Counted from the first letter of the stretch, positions 1 to 6,068 are shown. The stretch is 7,502 nucleotides of DNA from an uncultured Clostridium sp. (GCA_945946715.1 CAMEWU010000112.1:1-7502); one strand, 5' to 3'. Notes: a model not told the origin generated them from the letters alone. Numbers and translations are program-made.

Positions 1-763
1 CACCATATATCTTGGCTCCACGTGCCTTAGCATGCTCTAATTCTTCCAACACCAGAATAGCAGCACCTTCACCCATGACAAAACCGCTCCGCTCTTTATC
101 AAATGGAATAGACGCACGATTGACATCTTCCGTAGTATTCAATGCCTTCATGGCAGTAAAACCACCTACACCCATATTACAAATACAAGCCTCAGCACCA
201 CCACACAGCATAACATCGGTATAACCATCCCGGATATAATGGAAGGATTCACCAATGGCATTATTACCGGAAGCACAAGCGGTTACAACACAGGTACATA
301 CACCCTTAAATCCTGTCTCGATAGCAATTTGTCCGGCTGCCATATTCGCAATGGACATTGGAATGAAAAATGGTGAAATCTTTTCAAATCCCCGGTTCAT
401 TCCTCTTTCATGTTCACTTTCAATCGTTTTCAATCCACCAATACCGGCAGAAACAATCGTACCACAACGAACCGGATTTTCCTGTTCCATATCCAATCCA
501 CTGTCTGAAAATGCTTCTTTTGCAGCAATCATCGCAAACTGGGTATACCGATCCATACGTTTTGCTTCTTTTTTATCCAGAAAATCTTCCGGTTGGTAAT
601 TCTTTACTTCACCGGCAATTTTCACCTGAAAATCTGTTGTATCAATCTGAGTAATGCGGTCAATACCACATACTCCTTTTTTTACATTTTCCCAAGTTTC
701 CTGGGTGTTATGACCTAGTGGGTTAATGGTTCCCATTCCGGTAACTACAACTCTTCGTTTCAT
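1..763 (-). CDS. fabF: 3-oxoacyl-ACP synthase II (KAS II), C-terminus cut by window edge
   Basis: FabF condenses malonyl-ACP with a growing acyl-ACP in the cytoplasm, the elongation step of type II fatty acid synthesis. The first 254 codons are visible. The N-terminus begins MKRRVVVTGMG, the usual KAS II opening. The nucleophile lies in the TACAS motif, with Cys163 at the same number as in E. coli FabF, followed by the small-residue stretch GNNAIG. A GGAEA segment and the FVMGEGAAILVLEEL block near residues 225-243 are also typical. The two catalytic histidines and roughly 155 residues lie beyond the left edge, so the active site cannot be fully checked. The start at 763 is set by AGAAGGAG about 7 nt upstream. 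The next ATG upstream is followed immediately by a stop. It is the last visible gene of the leftward operon, 66 nt after fabG. FabB or FabH is unlikely given the TACAS context and N-terminus. Confidence 0.96.
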   Translation of the reverse strand, partial: MKRRVVVTGMGTINPLGHNTQETWENVKKGVCGIDRITQIDTTDFQVKIAGEVKNYQPEDFLDKKEAKRMDRYTQFAMIAAKEAFSDSGLDMEQENPVRCGTIVSAGIGGLKTIESEHERGMNRGFEKISPFFIPMSIANMAAGQIAIETGFKGVCTCVVTACASGNNAIGESFHYIRDGYTDVMLCGGAEACICNMGVGGFTAMKALNTTEDVNRASIPFDKERSGFVMGEGAAILVLEELEHAKARGAKIYG

Positions 764-829
764 TCACATTCTCCTTCTCATGTTTATAATCTGCTGATAT
801 ATCAACTACTAAAGCCATTCATTCTATTA

Positions 830-1573
830 TTACATTGCCATACCGCCATCTACATGCAGGACCTGTCCGGTAATGTAGGACGCCTGATCTGATACTAAGA
901 ATGCCACTGCATTTGCCACATCCTCCGGTTGTCCCATTCTGGCAAGTGGAATTTCCTTTGCCATCTGTTCTTTTACTGCTTCCGGTAAGGCATCTGTCAT
1001 ATCTGTTGTAATGAAGCCGGGTGCAACTGCATTTGCGGTTACATTTCTGGAACCTAATTCCTTTGCTAAAGACTTGGTCATACCAATCACTCCAGCCTTA
1101 CTTGCTGCGTAATTCACCTGTCCGGCATTTCCCATTACACCTACAACACTACTAATAGTTACAATTCTTCCATACCGTTTCTTCATCATCAGCTTAGATG
1201 CTGCACGCATACAGTAAAAGGCTCCTCGTAAATTCGTATCGATGACTTGATTAAAATCTTCATCTGACATCCGCATCACCAGACCATCTCTGGTAATTCC
1301 GGCATTATTTACAAGAATTTCTACCGTTCCGGTTATCTTCAAAGCTTCTGCAAATAAGTTATCTACCTCTTCCTTTACAGCCACATCAGCCTGAATGGCT
1401 ACTGCCTGCACCCCATATTCCTTGCACATAGCTACGGTTTCTTCTGCTGCCGCTGCTCCCTTTGCATAACAGGTTACGATATTCGCACCTTCCTTTGCTA
1501 ATGCAATACAAATGGCTCTTCCAATTCCCCGGCTTCCTCCGGTTACAATGGCGGTCTTGTTCCCTAAATTCAT
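830..1573 (-). CDS. fabG: 3-oxoacyl-ACP reductase (NADPH-dependent SDR)
   Basis: FabG reduces 3-ketoacyl-ACP to 3-hydroxyacyl-ACP with NADPH, the first reduction of each elongation cycle. The 247-residue product is the normal family length and is a classical short-chain dehydrogenase. It has the Rossmann glycine motif TGGSRGIG at residues 11-18, NNAG at 89-92, and the catalytic tetrad Asn114, Ser142, Tyr155 and Lys159 (Y-A-A-S-K). The C-terminus ends ITGQVLHVDGGMAM, a strong FabG signature. The ATG at 1573 has a near-perfect AGGAGGT (1584-1578) five bases upstream, which overlaps the fabD stop codon. Only 9 nt separate fabD and fabG, so the two are probably translationally linked. SDR paralogues are common, but the position between fabD and fabF makes FabG the clear choice. 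Confidence 0.97.
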   Translation of the reverse strand: MNLGNKTAIVTGGSRGIGRAICIALAKEGANIVTCYAKGAAAAEETVAMCKEYGVQAVAIQADVAVKEEVDNLFAEALKITGTVEILVNNAGITRDGLVMRMSDEDFNQVIDTNLRGAFYCMRAASKLMMKKRYGRIVTISSVVGVMGNAGQVNYAASKAGVIGMTKSLAKELGSRNVTANAVAPGFITTDMTDALPEAVKEQMAKEIPLARMGQPEDVANAVAFLVSDQASYITGQVLHVDGGMAM

Positions 1574-1582
1574 ATATACCTC

Positions 1583-2524
1583 CTATGCCAATGCTTCTAC
1601 TAAAGCATCTACATCCTCTACCTTTTCAACTGAATAACAGGTGATTTCCGGACAAGTCTTCTTAACAAACTTAGAAAGTGCACTGCCTGGTCCGATTTCA
1701 ACAATGGTATCAATTCCCTGTTCTGCCATATAACGAATGGAATCTTCCACATAAATACTACTCTGTACCTGTTTCTCTAATAATGCCGGAATGGATTCTT
1801 CCTCTGTCTTAGCACGGCCTATGGTATTGAATACCACCGGTAATTTCATTTCTCCAAAGGTTTCTTCTGCAAAACGAGCCTTTAGACGATCGCCTGCCGG
1901 TTTCATTAATGATGTATGGAACGGTCCACTAACGTTCAGTGGCAGACATCTTCTTGCCCCAGCTTCCATCAATAATTCAATGGCACGTTCTACCGGTTCC
2001 TTGTCGCCGGAAATTACAATCTGTCCCGGGCAGTTATAATTGGTAGGCTCTACAACATTGAATGTCTGATCCTTGAACTCCTCATGTGCCTTTGCACAGC
2101 AATCCTGTACCACACTACGGTCCAAATTCAATACAGCTGCCATCTTACATTCCCGGTCTACCACTGCTTCTGCCATTGCCTGTCCACGAAATGCAACCAG
2201 GGAAATTACCTGCTGGTCTTCAAATACTCCTGCTGCATGAAGTGCCGAATATTCACCAAGACTTAAGCCTGCTGCCATCTCCGGAACAATTCCTTTACTT
2301 TCCAATACCTTTGTAACACCTACTGCAAATGCTACCATACATGGTTGTGTATACTTTGTTGTATTTAACATCTCTGCCGGTCCGTTAAAACAGCAATCCT
2401 TCACATCAAATCCTACATTTGTATTATCCATAACCTGACGAAATTCCGGATAAACCTCATAAAAATCCTTACCCATTCCAACTGACTGGCTGCCCTGTCC
2501 GGCATACATAAATGCTAACTTCAT
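1583..2524 (-). CDS. fabD: Malonyl-CoA:ACP transacylase
   Basis: FabD transfers the malonyl group from malonyl-CoA to the phosphopantetheine arm of AcpP. The 313-residue product has the usual length. It begins MKLAFMYAGQGSQ, placing the oxyanion-hole Gln at residue 10. The nucleophile Ser88 lies in GLSLGEYSAL, Arg113 in FRGQ, His203 in the GPFHT block, and Gln252 matches the distal conserved glutamine. The frame stays open upstream to 2650, but that would put 42 unrelated residues before the family N-terminus and overlap fabK. GGAGG at 2537-2533, eight bases before the ATG at 2524, supports the shorter start. The residue before Ser88 is Leu where E. coli-type enzymes have His. I recall this from clostridial FabD proteins and do not read it as loss of function. 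The gene follows fabK by 23 nt. Confidence 0.97.
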   Translation of the reverse strand: MKLAFMYAGQGSQSVGMGKDFYEVYPEFRQVMDNTNVGFDVKDCCFNGPAEMLNTTKYTQPCMVAFAVGVTKVLESKGIVPEMAAGLSLGEYSALHAAGVFEDQQVISLVAFRGQAMAEAVVDRECKMAAVLNLDRSVVQDCCAKAHEEFKDQTFNVVEPTNYNCPGQIVISGDKEPVERAIELLMEAGARRCLPLNVSGPFHTSLMKPAGDRLKARFAEETFGEMKLPVVFNTIGRAKTEEESIPALLEKQVQSSIYVEDSIRYMAEQGIDTIVEIGPGSALSKFVKKTCPEITCYSVEKVEDVDALVEALA

Positions 2525-2547
2525 GAATCTTTCCTCCATATCTTCTC

Positions 2548-3483
2548 TTACAATTCTACTTGTTTTAATTGCTCTAACTCTTTCTTTGCATCTGCATAAA
2601 GATTCTCTAAAATCACAGACAGAGGCTGGATTTCCTTCAACTGTCCACATACCTGGCCTGCCATAACAGAACCATTCTTAACATCGCCCTCTAAAACTGC
2701 ACGACGAAGTCCGCCTAATGTAAACTGTTCTAATTCTTCTCTGGTACCACCGCTACGTTCTACCTTTATGTACTCTCTTGCCATATCATTTTTCAGAATA
2801 CGAACCGGGGCATCTAAGGAACGTCCGGTAACCGTCGTACTGTTATCTCTTGCCTTAATTAAGGCTAATTTATAATTCTCATGGATTGGGCATTCCTCAC
2901 TTACCAGAAGACAGGTACCAACCTGTACACCACAGGCACCTAATGCCATGGCTGCCACAAACTGTTTGCCACTGGCAATACCACCGGCTGCAATTACCGG
3001 AATGTTTACCTTCTCAATGACCTGTGGAACTAAAGTCATAGTGGTCATATCTCCAACGTGTCCACCACTTTCACCGCCTTCAGCTATAACGGCATCCGCG
3101 CCAAGCTGTTCTACCTTTCTAGCCAAAGCAGTACTGGCTACTACAGGAATAATCTTACTGCCTGCATCCTTCCACATTCCCATATACTTACCCGGAGTAC
3201 CTGCACCGGTAGTAATAATTCCAATTTTCTCATCTGCCAAAAGCTGTGCAATATTATCTACATCCCGATTCATCAGCATAAGATTTACACCAAATGGTTT
3301 GTCAGTGAGTTTTCTGCATTCTGCAATTTCTTTTTCCAATGCTTCTGCATTCATACCGCCGGAAGCAATCAAGCCCAATGCACCTGCATTAGATACCTGT
3401 GCTGCAAATTTACCGGTTGCAATATTCGCCATACCACCTTGAATAATCGGGTACTTAATGTTCAACATTTCATTTAATTTCAT
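2548..3483 (-). CDS. fabK: Enoyl-ACP reductase II (FMN flavoprotein)
   Basis: FabK carries out the last reduction of each elongation cycle, trans-2-enoyl-ACP to acyl-ACP, using FMN and NAD(P)H. It is unrelated to the SDR-type FabI. The 311-residue product is a TIM-barrel of the nitronate monooxygenase/FabK superfamily. It begins with a YPIIQGGM motif (11-18), carries AEGGESGGHVG around residues 134-144 with the family-conserved His142, the flavin phosphate-binding AAGGIASG (165-172), and GVQVGT (185-190). The ATG at 3483 overlaps the accA stop as ATGA, and AAGGAG lies about eight bases upstream inside accA. A nitronate monooxygenase or 2-nitropropane dioxygenase label would fit the fold alone. 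The place between accA and fabD makes the enoyl-ACP reductase assignment far stronger. FabK enzymes are known to be poorly inhibited by triclosan. Confidence 0.95.
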   Translation of the reverse strand: MKLNEMLNIKYPIIQGGMANIATGKFAAQVSNAGALGLIASGGMNAEALEKEIAECRKLTDKPFGVNLMLMNRDVDNIAQLLADEKIGIITTGAGTPGKYMGMWKDAGSKIIPVVASTALARKVEQLGADAVIAEGGESGGHVGDMTTMTLVPQVIEKVNIPVIAAGGIASGKQFVAAMALGACGVQVGTCLLVSEECPIHENYKLALIKARDNSTTVTGRSLDAPVRILKNDMAREYIKVERSGGTREELEQFTLGGLRRAVLEGDVKNGSVMAGQVCGQLKEIQPLSVILENLYADAKKELEQLKQVEL

Positions 3484-4445
3484 GCCTGATTCTCCTTCTT
3501 TGCCGCTTCAATAATGGCTGCATCCATGTAGCGGAACTTATCATAACGGTTCTTAGCCAATTCATTTGGTGACATCTTCTTATACTTTGCAAGCTCCAGC
3601 ATTAACAGCGCATCGATTTCCCGATATACCTTGTTTGGATTCTGCTGAATACCACCCAATGGCTCTTTAATTATTCCATCAATGACATTGTAATGCTTTA
3701 AATCCTGTGCAGTTAACTTCATTAAATCACAAGCCTCTGAACTCCGGTTCGAATCTTTCCATAATATAGAAGCAAATCCTTCCGGTGACAATACAGAATA
3801 AACTGCATGCTCTAACATATAAACACTATTCGCAACACCAATGGCTAATGCACCACCGCTGCTTCCCTCGCCGGTTACAATAGCAATAATCGGCACCTTT
3901 AATGAACTCATTTCTGCCAGATTCTTTGCAATGGCATTGGCCTGTCCGTGTTCTTCTGCTTCCAGTCCCGGATATGCTCCCGGTGTATCTATAAAGGTAA
4001 TAACCGGTCGTCCGAACTTTTCAGCCTGCTTCATCATACGCAGAGCTTTCCGGTATCCTTCCGGTTCCGGCATTCCAAAATTGAACTCCATATTTTCGTT
4101 GATATTTCTTCCTTTCCGGTGTCCCAATACAGTTACCGGTGTTCCATGGAACATAGCGATTCCGCCATAAATACTTTTATCTTCTTTACTTAAAAAGTCG
4201 CCACGCTGCATAAAAAAATCATCAAATAAAGCATTAATATAGTCATCTACTTTGGGACGTTTGATACTTCTTGCCAAATATACCTTATCCGCAGGTGTCA
4301 GATTTTCACATTGACGAAGTAATTTTTTCTTTTCCGTTTTCAGTTCTTTCACTCTTACATCTGCTGCATAATCATCTGTTTTTGCTGATAATTCTTCGAT
4401 TTCATTATCAATTGCCCGAAGCTTTTCGTCTATTTCCCGCATCAT
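3480..4445 (-). CDS. accA: Acetyl-CoA carboxylase carboxyltransferase, alpha subunit
   Basis: AccA pairs with AccD to form the carboxyltransferase, which moves CO2 from biotinylated AccB to acetyl-CoA and yields malonyl-CoA. The 321-residue product starts with a helical, charged N-terminal segment (about 1-50) that fits the AccA N-terminal coiled region. The crotonase-fold core then carries GHRKGRN (108-114), FNFGMPEPEGYRKA (121-134), FIDTPGAYPG (151-160) and the oxyanion-type EGSSGGALAIG (193-203). The frame extends to a GTG at 4454, but that codon lies within the GAGGTGG ribosome binding site (4457-4451). The ATG at 4445, five bases downstream of that site and overlapping the accD stop as ATGA, is therefore the better start. 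A second ATG directly follows. The coupled accD-accA order suits equal subunit output. Confidence 0.95.
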   Translation of the reverse strand: MMREIDEKLRAIDNEIEELSAKTDDYAADVRVKELKTEKKKLLRQCENLTPADKVYLARSIKRPKVDDYINALFDDFFMQRGDFLSKEDKSIYGGIAMFHGTPVTVLGHRKGRNINENMEFNFGMPEPEGYRKALRMMKQAEKFGRPVITFIDTPGAYPGLEAEEHGQANAIAKNLAEMSSLKVPIIAIVTGEGSSGGALAIGVANSVYMLEHAVYSVLSPEGFASILWKDSNRSSEACDLMKLTAQDLKHYNVIDGIIKEPLGGIQQNPNKVYREIDALLMLELAKYKKMSPNELAKNRYDKFRYMDAAIIEAAKKENQA

Positions 4446-5371
4446 AATGACCACCTCTTTCTTTCATGAAGCTTCAAAATCTGACCAACCACTTCCCGCA
4501 TTTCGTTTCTTGGCACAATCTGGTCAACGAAACCATGGCTTTCCAGATATTCGGCTGTCTGGAAACCTTCCGGCAACTTTTGTCCGATTGTCTGTTCAAT
4601 AACACGAGGCCCTGCAAAACCGATTAATGCTCCGGGTTCTGCTAATGTAATATCACCCAACGTTGCAAAACTGGCACTTACTCCACCCGTTGTCGGATGA
4701 GTCAGACATACTACATATAAGCCACCATGTTCACTGAATCTCTGTACTGCCGCACTGGTTTTTGCCATCTGCATTAAGGAAAGAATTCCCTCCTGCATTC
4801 TGGCACCGCCACTGGCGGTAAACATAACAACCGGTAATTTATTCTTATCTGCCACTTCAAAGGCATACGTTACTTTCTCTCCTACTGCGATTCCCATACT
4901 GCCCATCAGGAACTCACTTCCCATAACAGCAATCATCGCTTTCTGTCCATGTATTTCACCAACACCGATGAGAACACCTTCTTCCAAACCGGTCTTCTCC
5001 TGTAATTTTGTTATCTTTTCTTCATAATCCGGATAATCCAGTGGATTTACAAATGGCACTTTACATTTTAGTTTTCGAAATGTTCCCGGATCTACCATAC
5101 TTCGAATCCGCCGTGCTGCAGAAATCTTATTATGTGCTCCGCATTCCGGACACACACATAGATTCTTCTTCATCACACCGGACGGAATTTCTTTTTTACA
5201 AGAAGAACAGGTAACCATTTCTACCGGTCCATCCTCCTGCTTTTCAGTCTTTTCCCGTACTACAACCGGTTCAAAGTCATCATTTAATTCTATAGCATCA
5301 TTATTATCTGAATGTTTTAAAACTGTAGCATACTTTGCCAACTCTGCTTTTGTCTTACCTAATAAACCCAT
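4442..5371 (-). CDS. accD: Acetyl-CoA carboxylase carboxyltransferase, beta subunit
   Basis: AccD is the zinc-ribbon subunit of the carboxyltransferase and works with AccA. From the chosen start the product is 309 residues. A four-cysteine zinc finger is visible as C55-x2-C58 and C74-x2-C77. The crotonase core has LMGSMGIAVGEK (155-166), the conserved SGGARMQEG (187-195), a LTHPTTGGVSASFA block (223-236) and GFAGPRVIEQT (251-261). An acidic, probably flexible segment of about 50 residues precedes the zinc finger, longer than the roughly 26 residues in E. coli. Start choice: the frame is open to 5419, but that extension runs through an intercistronic hairpin and does not look like AccD. GGAG at 5383-5380 sits eight bases from the ATG at 5371 and only two from the ATG at 5377, so 5371 is preferred; 5377 would add two residues. 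It is the first gene after the acpP hairpin. Confidence 0.95.
   Translation of the reverse strand: MGLLGKTKAELAKYATVLKHSDNNDAIELNDDFEPVVVREKTEKQEDGPVEMVTCSSCKKEIPSGVMKKNLCVCPECGAHNKISAARRIRSMVDPGTFRKLKCKVPFVNPLDYPDYEEKITKLQEKTGLEEGVLIGVGEIHGQKAMIAVMGSEFLMGSMGIAVGEKVTYAFEVADKNKLPVVMFTASGGARMQEGILSLMQMAKTSAAVQRFSEHGGLYVVCLTHPTTGGVSASFATLGDITLAEPGALIGFAGPRVIEQTIGQKLPEGFQTAEYLESHGFVDQIVPRNEMREVVGQILKLHERKRWSL
4451..4457 (-). promoter_or_regulatory. accA ribosome binding site that decides the start
   Basis: GAGGTGG (4457-4451) lies inside the end of accD, five bases before the ATG at 4445. The in-frame GTG at 4454 is part of this site and so is unlikely to be the start codon. accA translation probably depends on ribosomes finishing accD. 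Confidence 0.65.
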
Positions 5372-5379
5372 TTTCATCA

Positions 5380-5383
5380 CTCC
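5380..5383 (-). promoter_or_regulatory. accD ribosome binding site that decides the start
   Basis: GGAG (5383-5380) lies eight bases before the ATG at 5371 but only two before the ATG at 5377, favouring 5371 as the accD start. The longer frame opening at 5419 has no comparable site. Confidence 0.6.
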
Positions 5384-5401
5384 AATTCTACGATAGCTAT
5401 A

Positions 5402-5461
5402 AAAGAAACAGGCATACATAAATCCATCTTATGTACCGATTTATATATACCTGTATTCTCC
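5402..5461 (-). promoter_or_regulatory. Long intercistronic hairpin between acpP and accD
   Basis: In the leftward transcript, arm ACAGGUAUAUAUAAAUC (5454-5438) pairs with GAUUUAUGUAUGCCUGU (5424-5408) over 17 consecutive positions, two of them G-U, around a 13-nt loop. After a single bulged U the stem can extend by six more pairs (5456-5461 with 5407-5402). The bases after the core stem read UUCUUUU, so it could act as a leaky terminator. The low GC of the stem and its possible extension into the U-rich stretch also fit an RNA-stabilising or processing element. It probably separates ACP output from that of the downstream enzymes. Confidence 0.65.
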
Positions 5462-5479
5462 AGCTAATGTTCGTTACGA

Positions 5480-5707
5480 TTACTCCTGATGAGCGGTAAC
5501 GTAGTCTACTAAATCCTTAACAGTCTTCATGTTCGGAAGATCTTCATCTGCAATTGCAACACCAGTCTCCTCTTCAATAGCCATACCTAATTCTACTGCA
5601 TCCAGAGAATCAGCACCTAAATCATCTGTTAAAGATGCTTCCAATGTAATCTTGTCCTCGTCACAGCTTAAAGTATCAGCGATAACCTTCTTAATTGTTT
5701 CGAACAT
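5480..5707 (-). CDS. acpP: Acyl carrier protein
   Basis: AcpP carries all intermediates of fatty acid synthesis on a 4'-phosphopantetheine arm and also feeds phospholipid synthesis. The 75-residue acidic product shows the attachment motif DDLGADSLDAVEL, with Ser34 as the modified residue, followed by the helix II/III region (EEETGVAIADEDLPNM). Length and acidity match housekeeping ACPs and not polyketide or D-alanyl carrier proteins. The start at 5707 has AAAGGAG eight bases upstream. It is the promoter-proximal gene of the leftward operon, about 58 nt downstream of the predicted transcription start. It is separated from accD by an unusually long 108-bp gap that holds a stable hairpin. This arrangement may let ACP be made in excess of the enzymes. 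No CCGG tetranucleotide is seen in this gene, unlike its neighbours. Confidence 0.98.
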   Translation of the reverse strand: MFETIKKVIADTLSCDEDKITLEASLTDDLGADSLDAVELGMAIEEETGVAIADEDLPNMKTVKDLVDYVTAHQE

Positions 5708-5741
5708 AGTAGTTTCTCCTTTTCATATCATACATTTTTAG

Positions 5742-5755
5742 TTAAAAAATTTTAA
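5742..5755. promoter_or_regulatory. AT-only palindrome in the acpP leader, possible operator
   Basis: The sequence TTAAAAAATTTTAA has perfect 6-bp arms around two bases and lies just downstream of the predicted acpP transcription start. That position would suit a repressor of the MarR type (compare FabT) acting on the operon. The composition is purely A and T in an AT-rich leader, so chance is a serious alternative. Confidence 0.25.
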
Positions 5756-5771
5756 TTTTTCAACCAAGTAT

Positions 5772-5799
5772 ATTGTAGCAATTATTCCCTGTTTGTCAA
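5772..5799 (-). promoter_or_regulatory. Predicted sigma-A promoter of the acpP operon
   Basis: Read on the minus strand, a perfect -35 box TTGACA (5799-5794) is followed by a 16-base spacer and TACAAT (5777-5772), which matches the -10 consensus at five of six positions. The predicted transcription start is near 5765, giving a leader of about 58 nt before acpP. A-rich tracts directly upstream of the -35 box (about 5800-5845) could act as an UP element. This is the only strong promoter seen for the leftward genes and probably drives the whole cluster. Confidence 0.8.
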
Positions 5800-5914
5800 C
5801 AGATTTATACCATTTTTCTTTGATTTTCTTTTACATTTTCTTCTAATTTCATAAAATTACTCTATTTGTTCATAAAATGTTTAAACTCTTTCCATTTTTT
5901 CACGAAGATAACTC

Positions 5915-5943
5915 TTGACATTTTCCATATCACACTTTACCAT
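5915..5943 (+). promoter_or_regulatory. Predicted promoter of the acyl-CoA synthetase gene
   Basis: A perfect TTGACA (5915-5920) is followed by a 17-base spacer and TACCAT (5938-5943), four of six matches to the -10 consensus. Transcription would start near 5950, immediately before the palindrome at 5955-5975, with a leader of about 119 nt. A weaker alternative is a TATAAA at 5993-5998 with only a poor ACTACA -35 (5969-5974); in that case the palindrome would overlap the -35 box. Either way the palindrome is well placed to block transcription. Confidence 0.6.
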
Positions 5944-5954
5944 AATAAATAACA

Positions 5955-5975
5955 ATGTAGTTTTCGAAACTACAT
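5955..5975. promoter_or_regulatory. 21-bp palindrome, probable operator of the acyl-CoA synthetase gene
   Basis: Perfect 9-bp inverted arms, ATGTAGTTT and AAACTACAT, flank a three-base centre (TCG). The site begins about five bases after the predicted transcription start. Size, symmetry and place are typical of a dimeric TetR- or MarR-family repressor site. The regulator is not in the window, so its identity is unknown. An RNA hairpin in the leader is an alternative reading, though the 3-nt loop and AT-rich stem make it modest in stability. Confidence 0.6.
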
Positions 5976-6047
5976 GAAAAACTTTACCAAACTATAAATA
6001 CTAGACAAAAAAACAATTTTAATGACTTTTTCAGATATTTTAACAAC

Positions 6048-6056
6048 AGGAAAGGA
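6048..6056 (+). promoter_or_regulatory. Ribosome binding site of the acyl-CoA synthetase gene, ambiguous between two ATGs
   Basis: AGGAAAGGA contains two purine cores. The distal AGGA (6048-6051) is seven bases from an out-of-frame ATG at 6059. The proximal GGA (6054-6056) is 12 bases from the true ATG at 6069. The synthetase reading frame has no other start upstream that fits. Confidence 0.5.
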
Positions 6057-6068
6057 CAATGTCGAATT

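Larger units (their letters stand above)
5708..6068. other. Divergent AT-rich control region between acpP and the acyl-CoA synthetase gene
   Basis: This stretch of 361 bases has no convincing gene in any frame. It holds the acpP promoter and leader (5708-5799, minus strand) and a T-rich central part (about 5800-5914) that on the minus strand reads as repeated A-tracts just upstream of the acpP -35 box. Next come the synthetase promoter (5915-5943), a palindrome (5955-5975) and a leader of roughly 110 bases before the synthetase start. The region contains no CCGG, in contrast to the flanking coding DNA. No match to the FapR-type operator (TTAGTACCTGGTACTAA-like) was seen by eye. Confidence 0.85.

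Noticed and set aside
12..654. Plus-strand open frames opposite fabF
   Set aside because: They mirror the conserved fabF reading frame and show no recognisable domain or start signal.
795..804. TGATATATCA palindrome in the fabG-fabF gap as a FabT-like operator
   Set aside because: Only ten bases, AT-rich, flanks do not match a FabT site, and it lies inside the operon with no promoter beside it.
2525..2650. Upstream extension of fabD by 42 codons to 2650
   Set aside because: It overlaps the end of fabK in another frame, has no family similarity, and a good GGAGG site precedes the ATG at 2524, which begins the normal FabD N-terminus.
2948..3477. Two long plus-strand open frames of 164 and 139 codons opposite fabK
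   Set aside because: They lie wholly antisense to a clear fabK, have Ile/Pro/Thr-rich low-information translations typical of shadow frames, and lack good ribosome binding sites.
5372..5419. Upstream extension of accD to 5419
   Set aside because: The added residues would be encoded by the intercistronic hairpin and do not resemble AccD; the start at 5371 has a well-spaced GGAG.
5438..5450. TATATATAAA as a -10 box for a separate accD promoter
   Set aside because: No acceptable -35 box lies 16-18 bases upstream, and the bases are part of the hairpin arm.
5472..5501. CGTTAC/GTAACG inverted repeat around the acpP stop as a terminator
   Set aside because: Only six pairs with an 18-base loop and no following U-tract.
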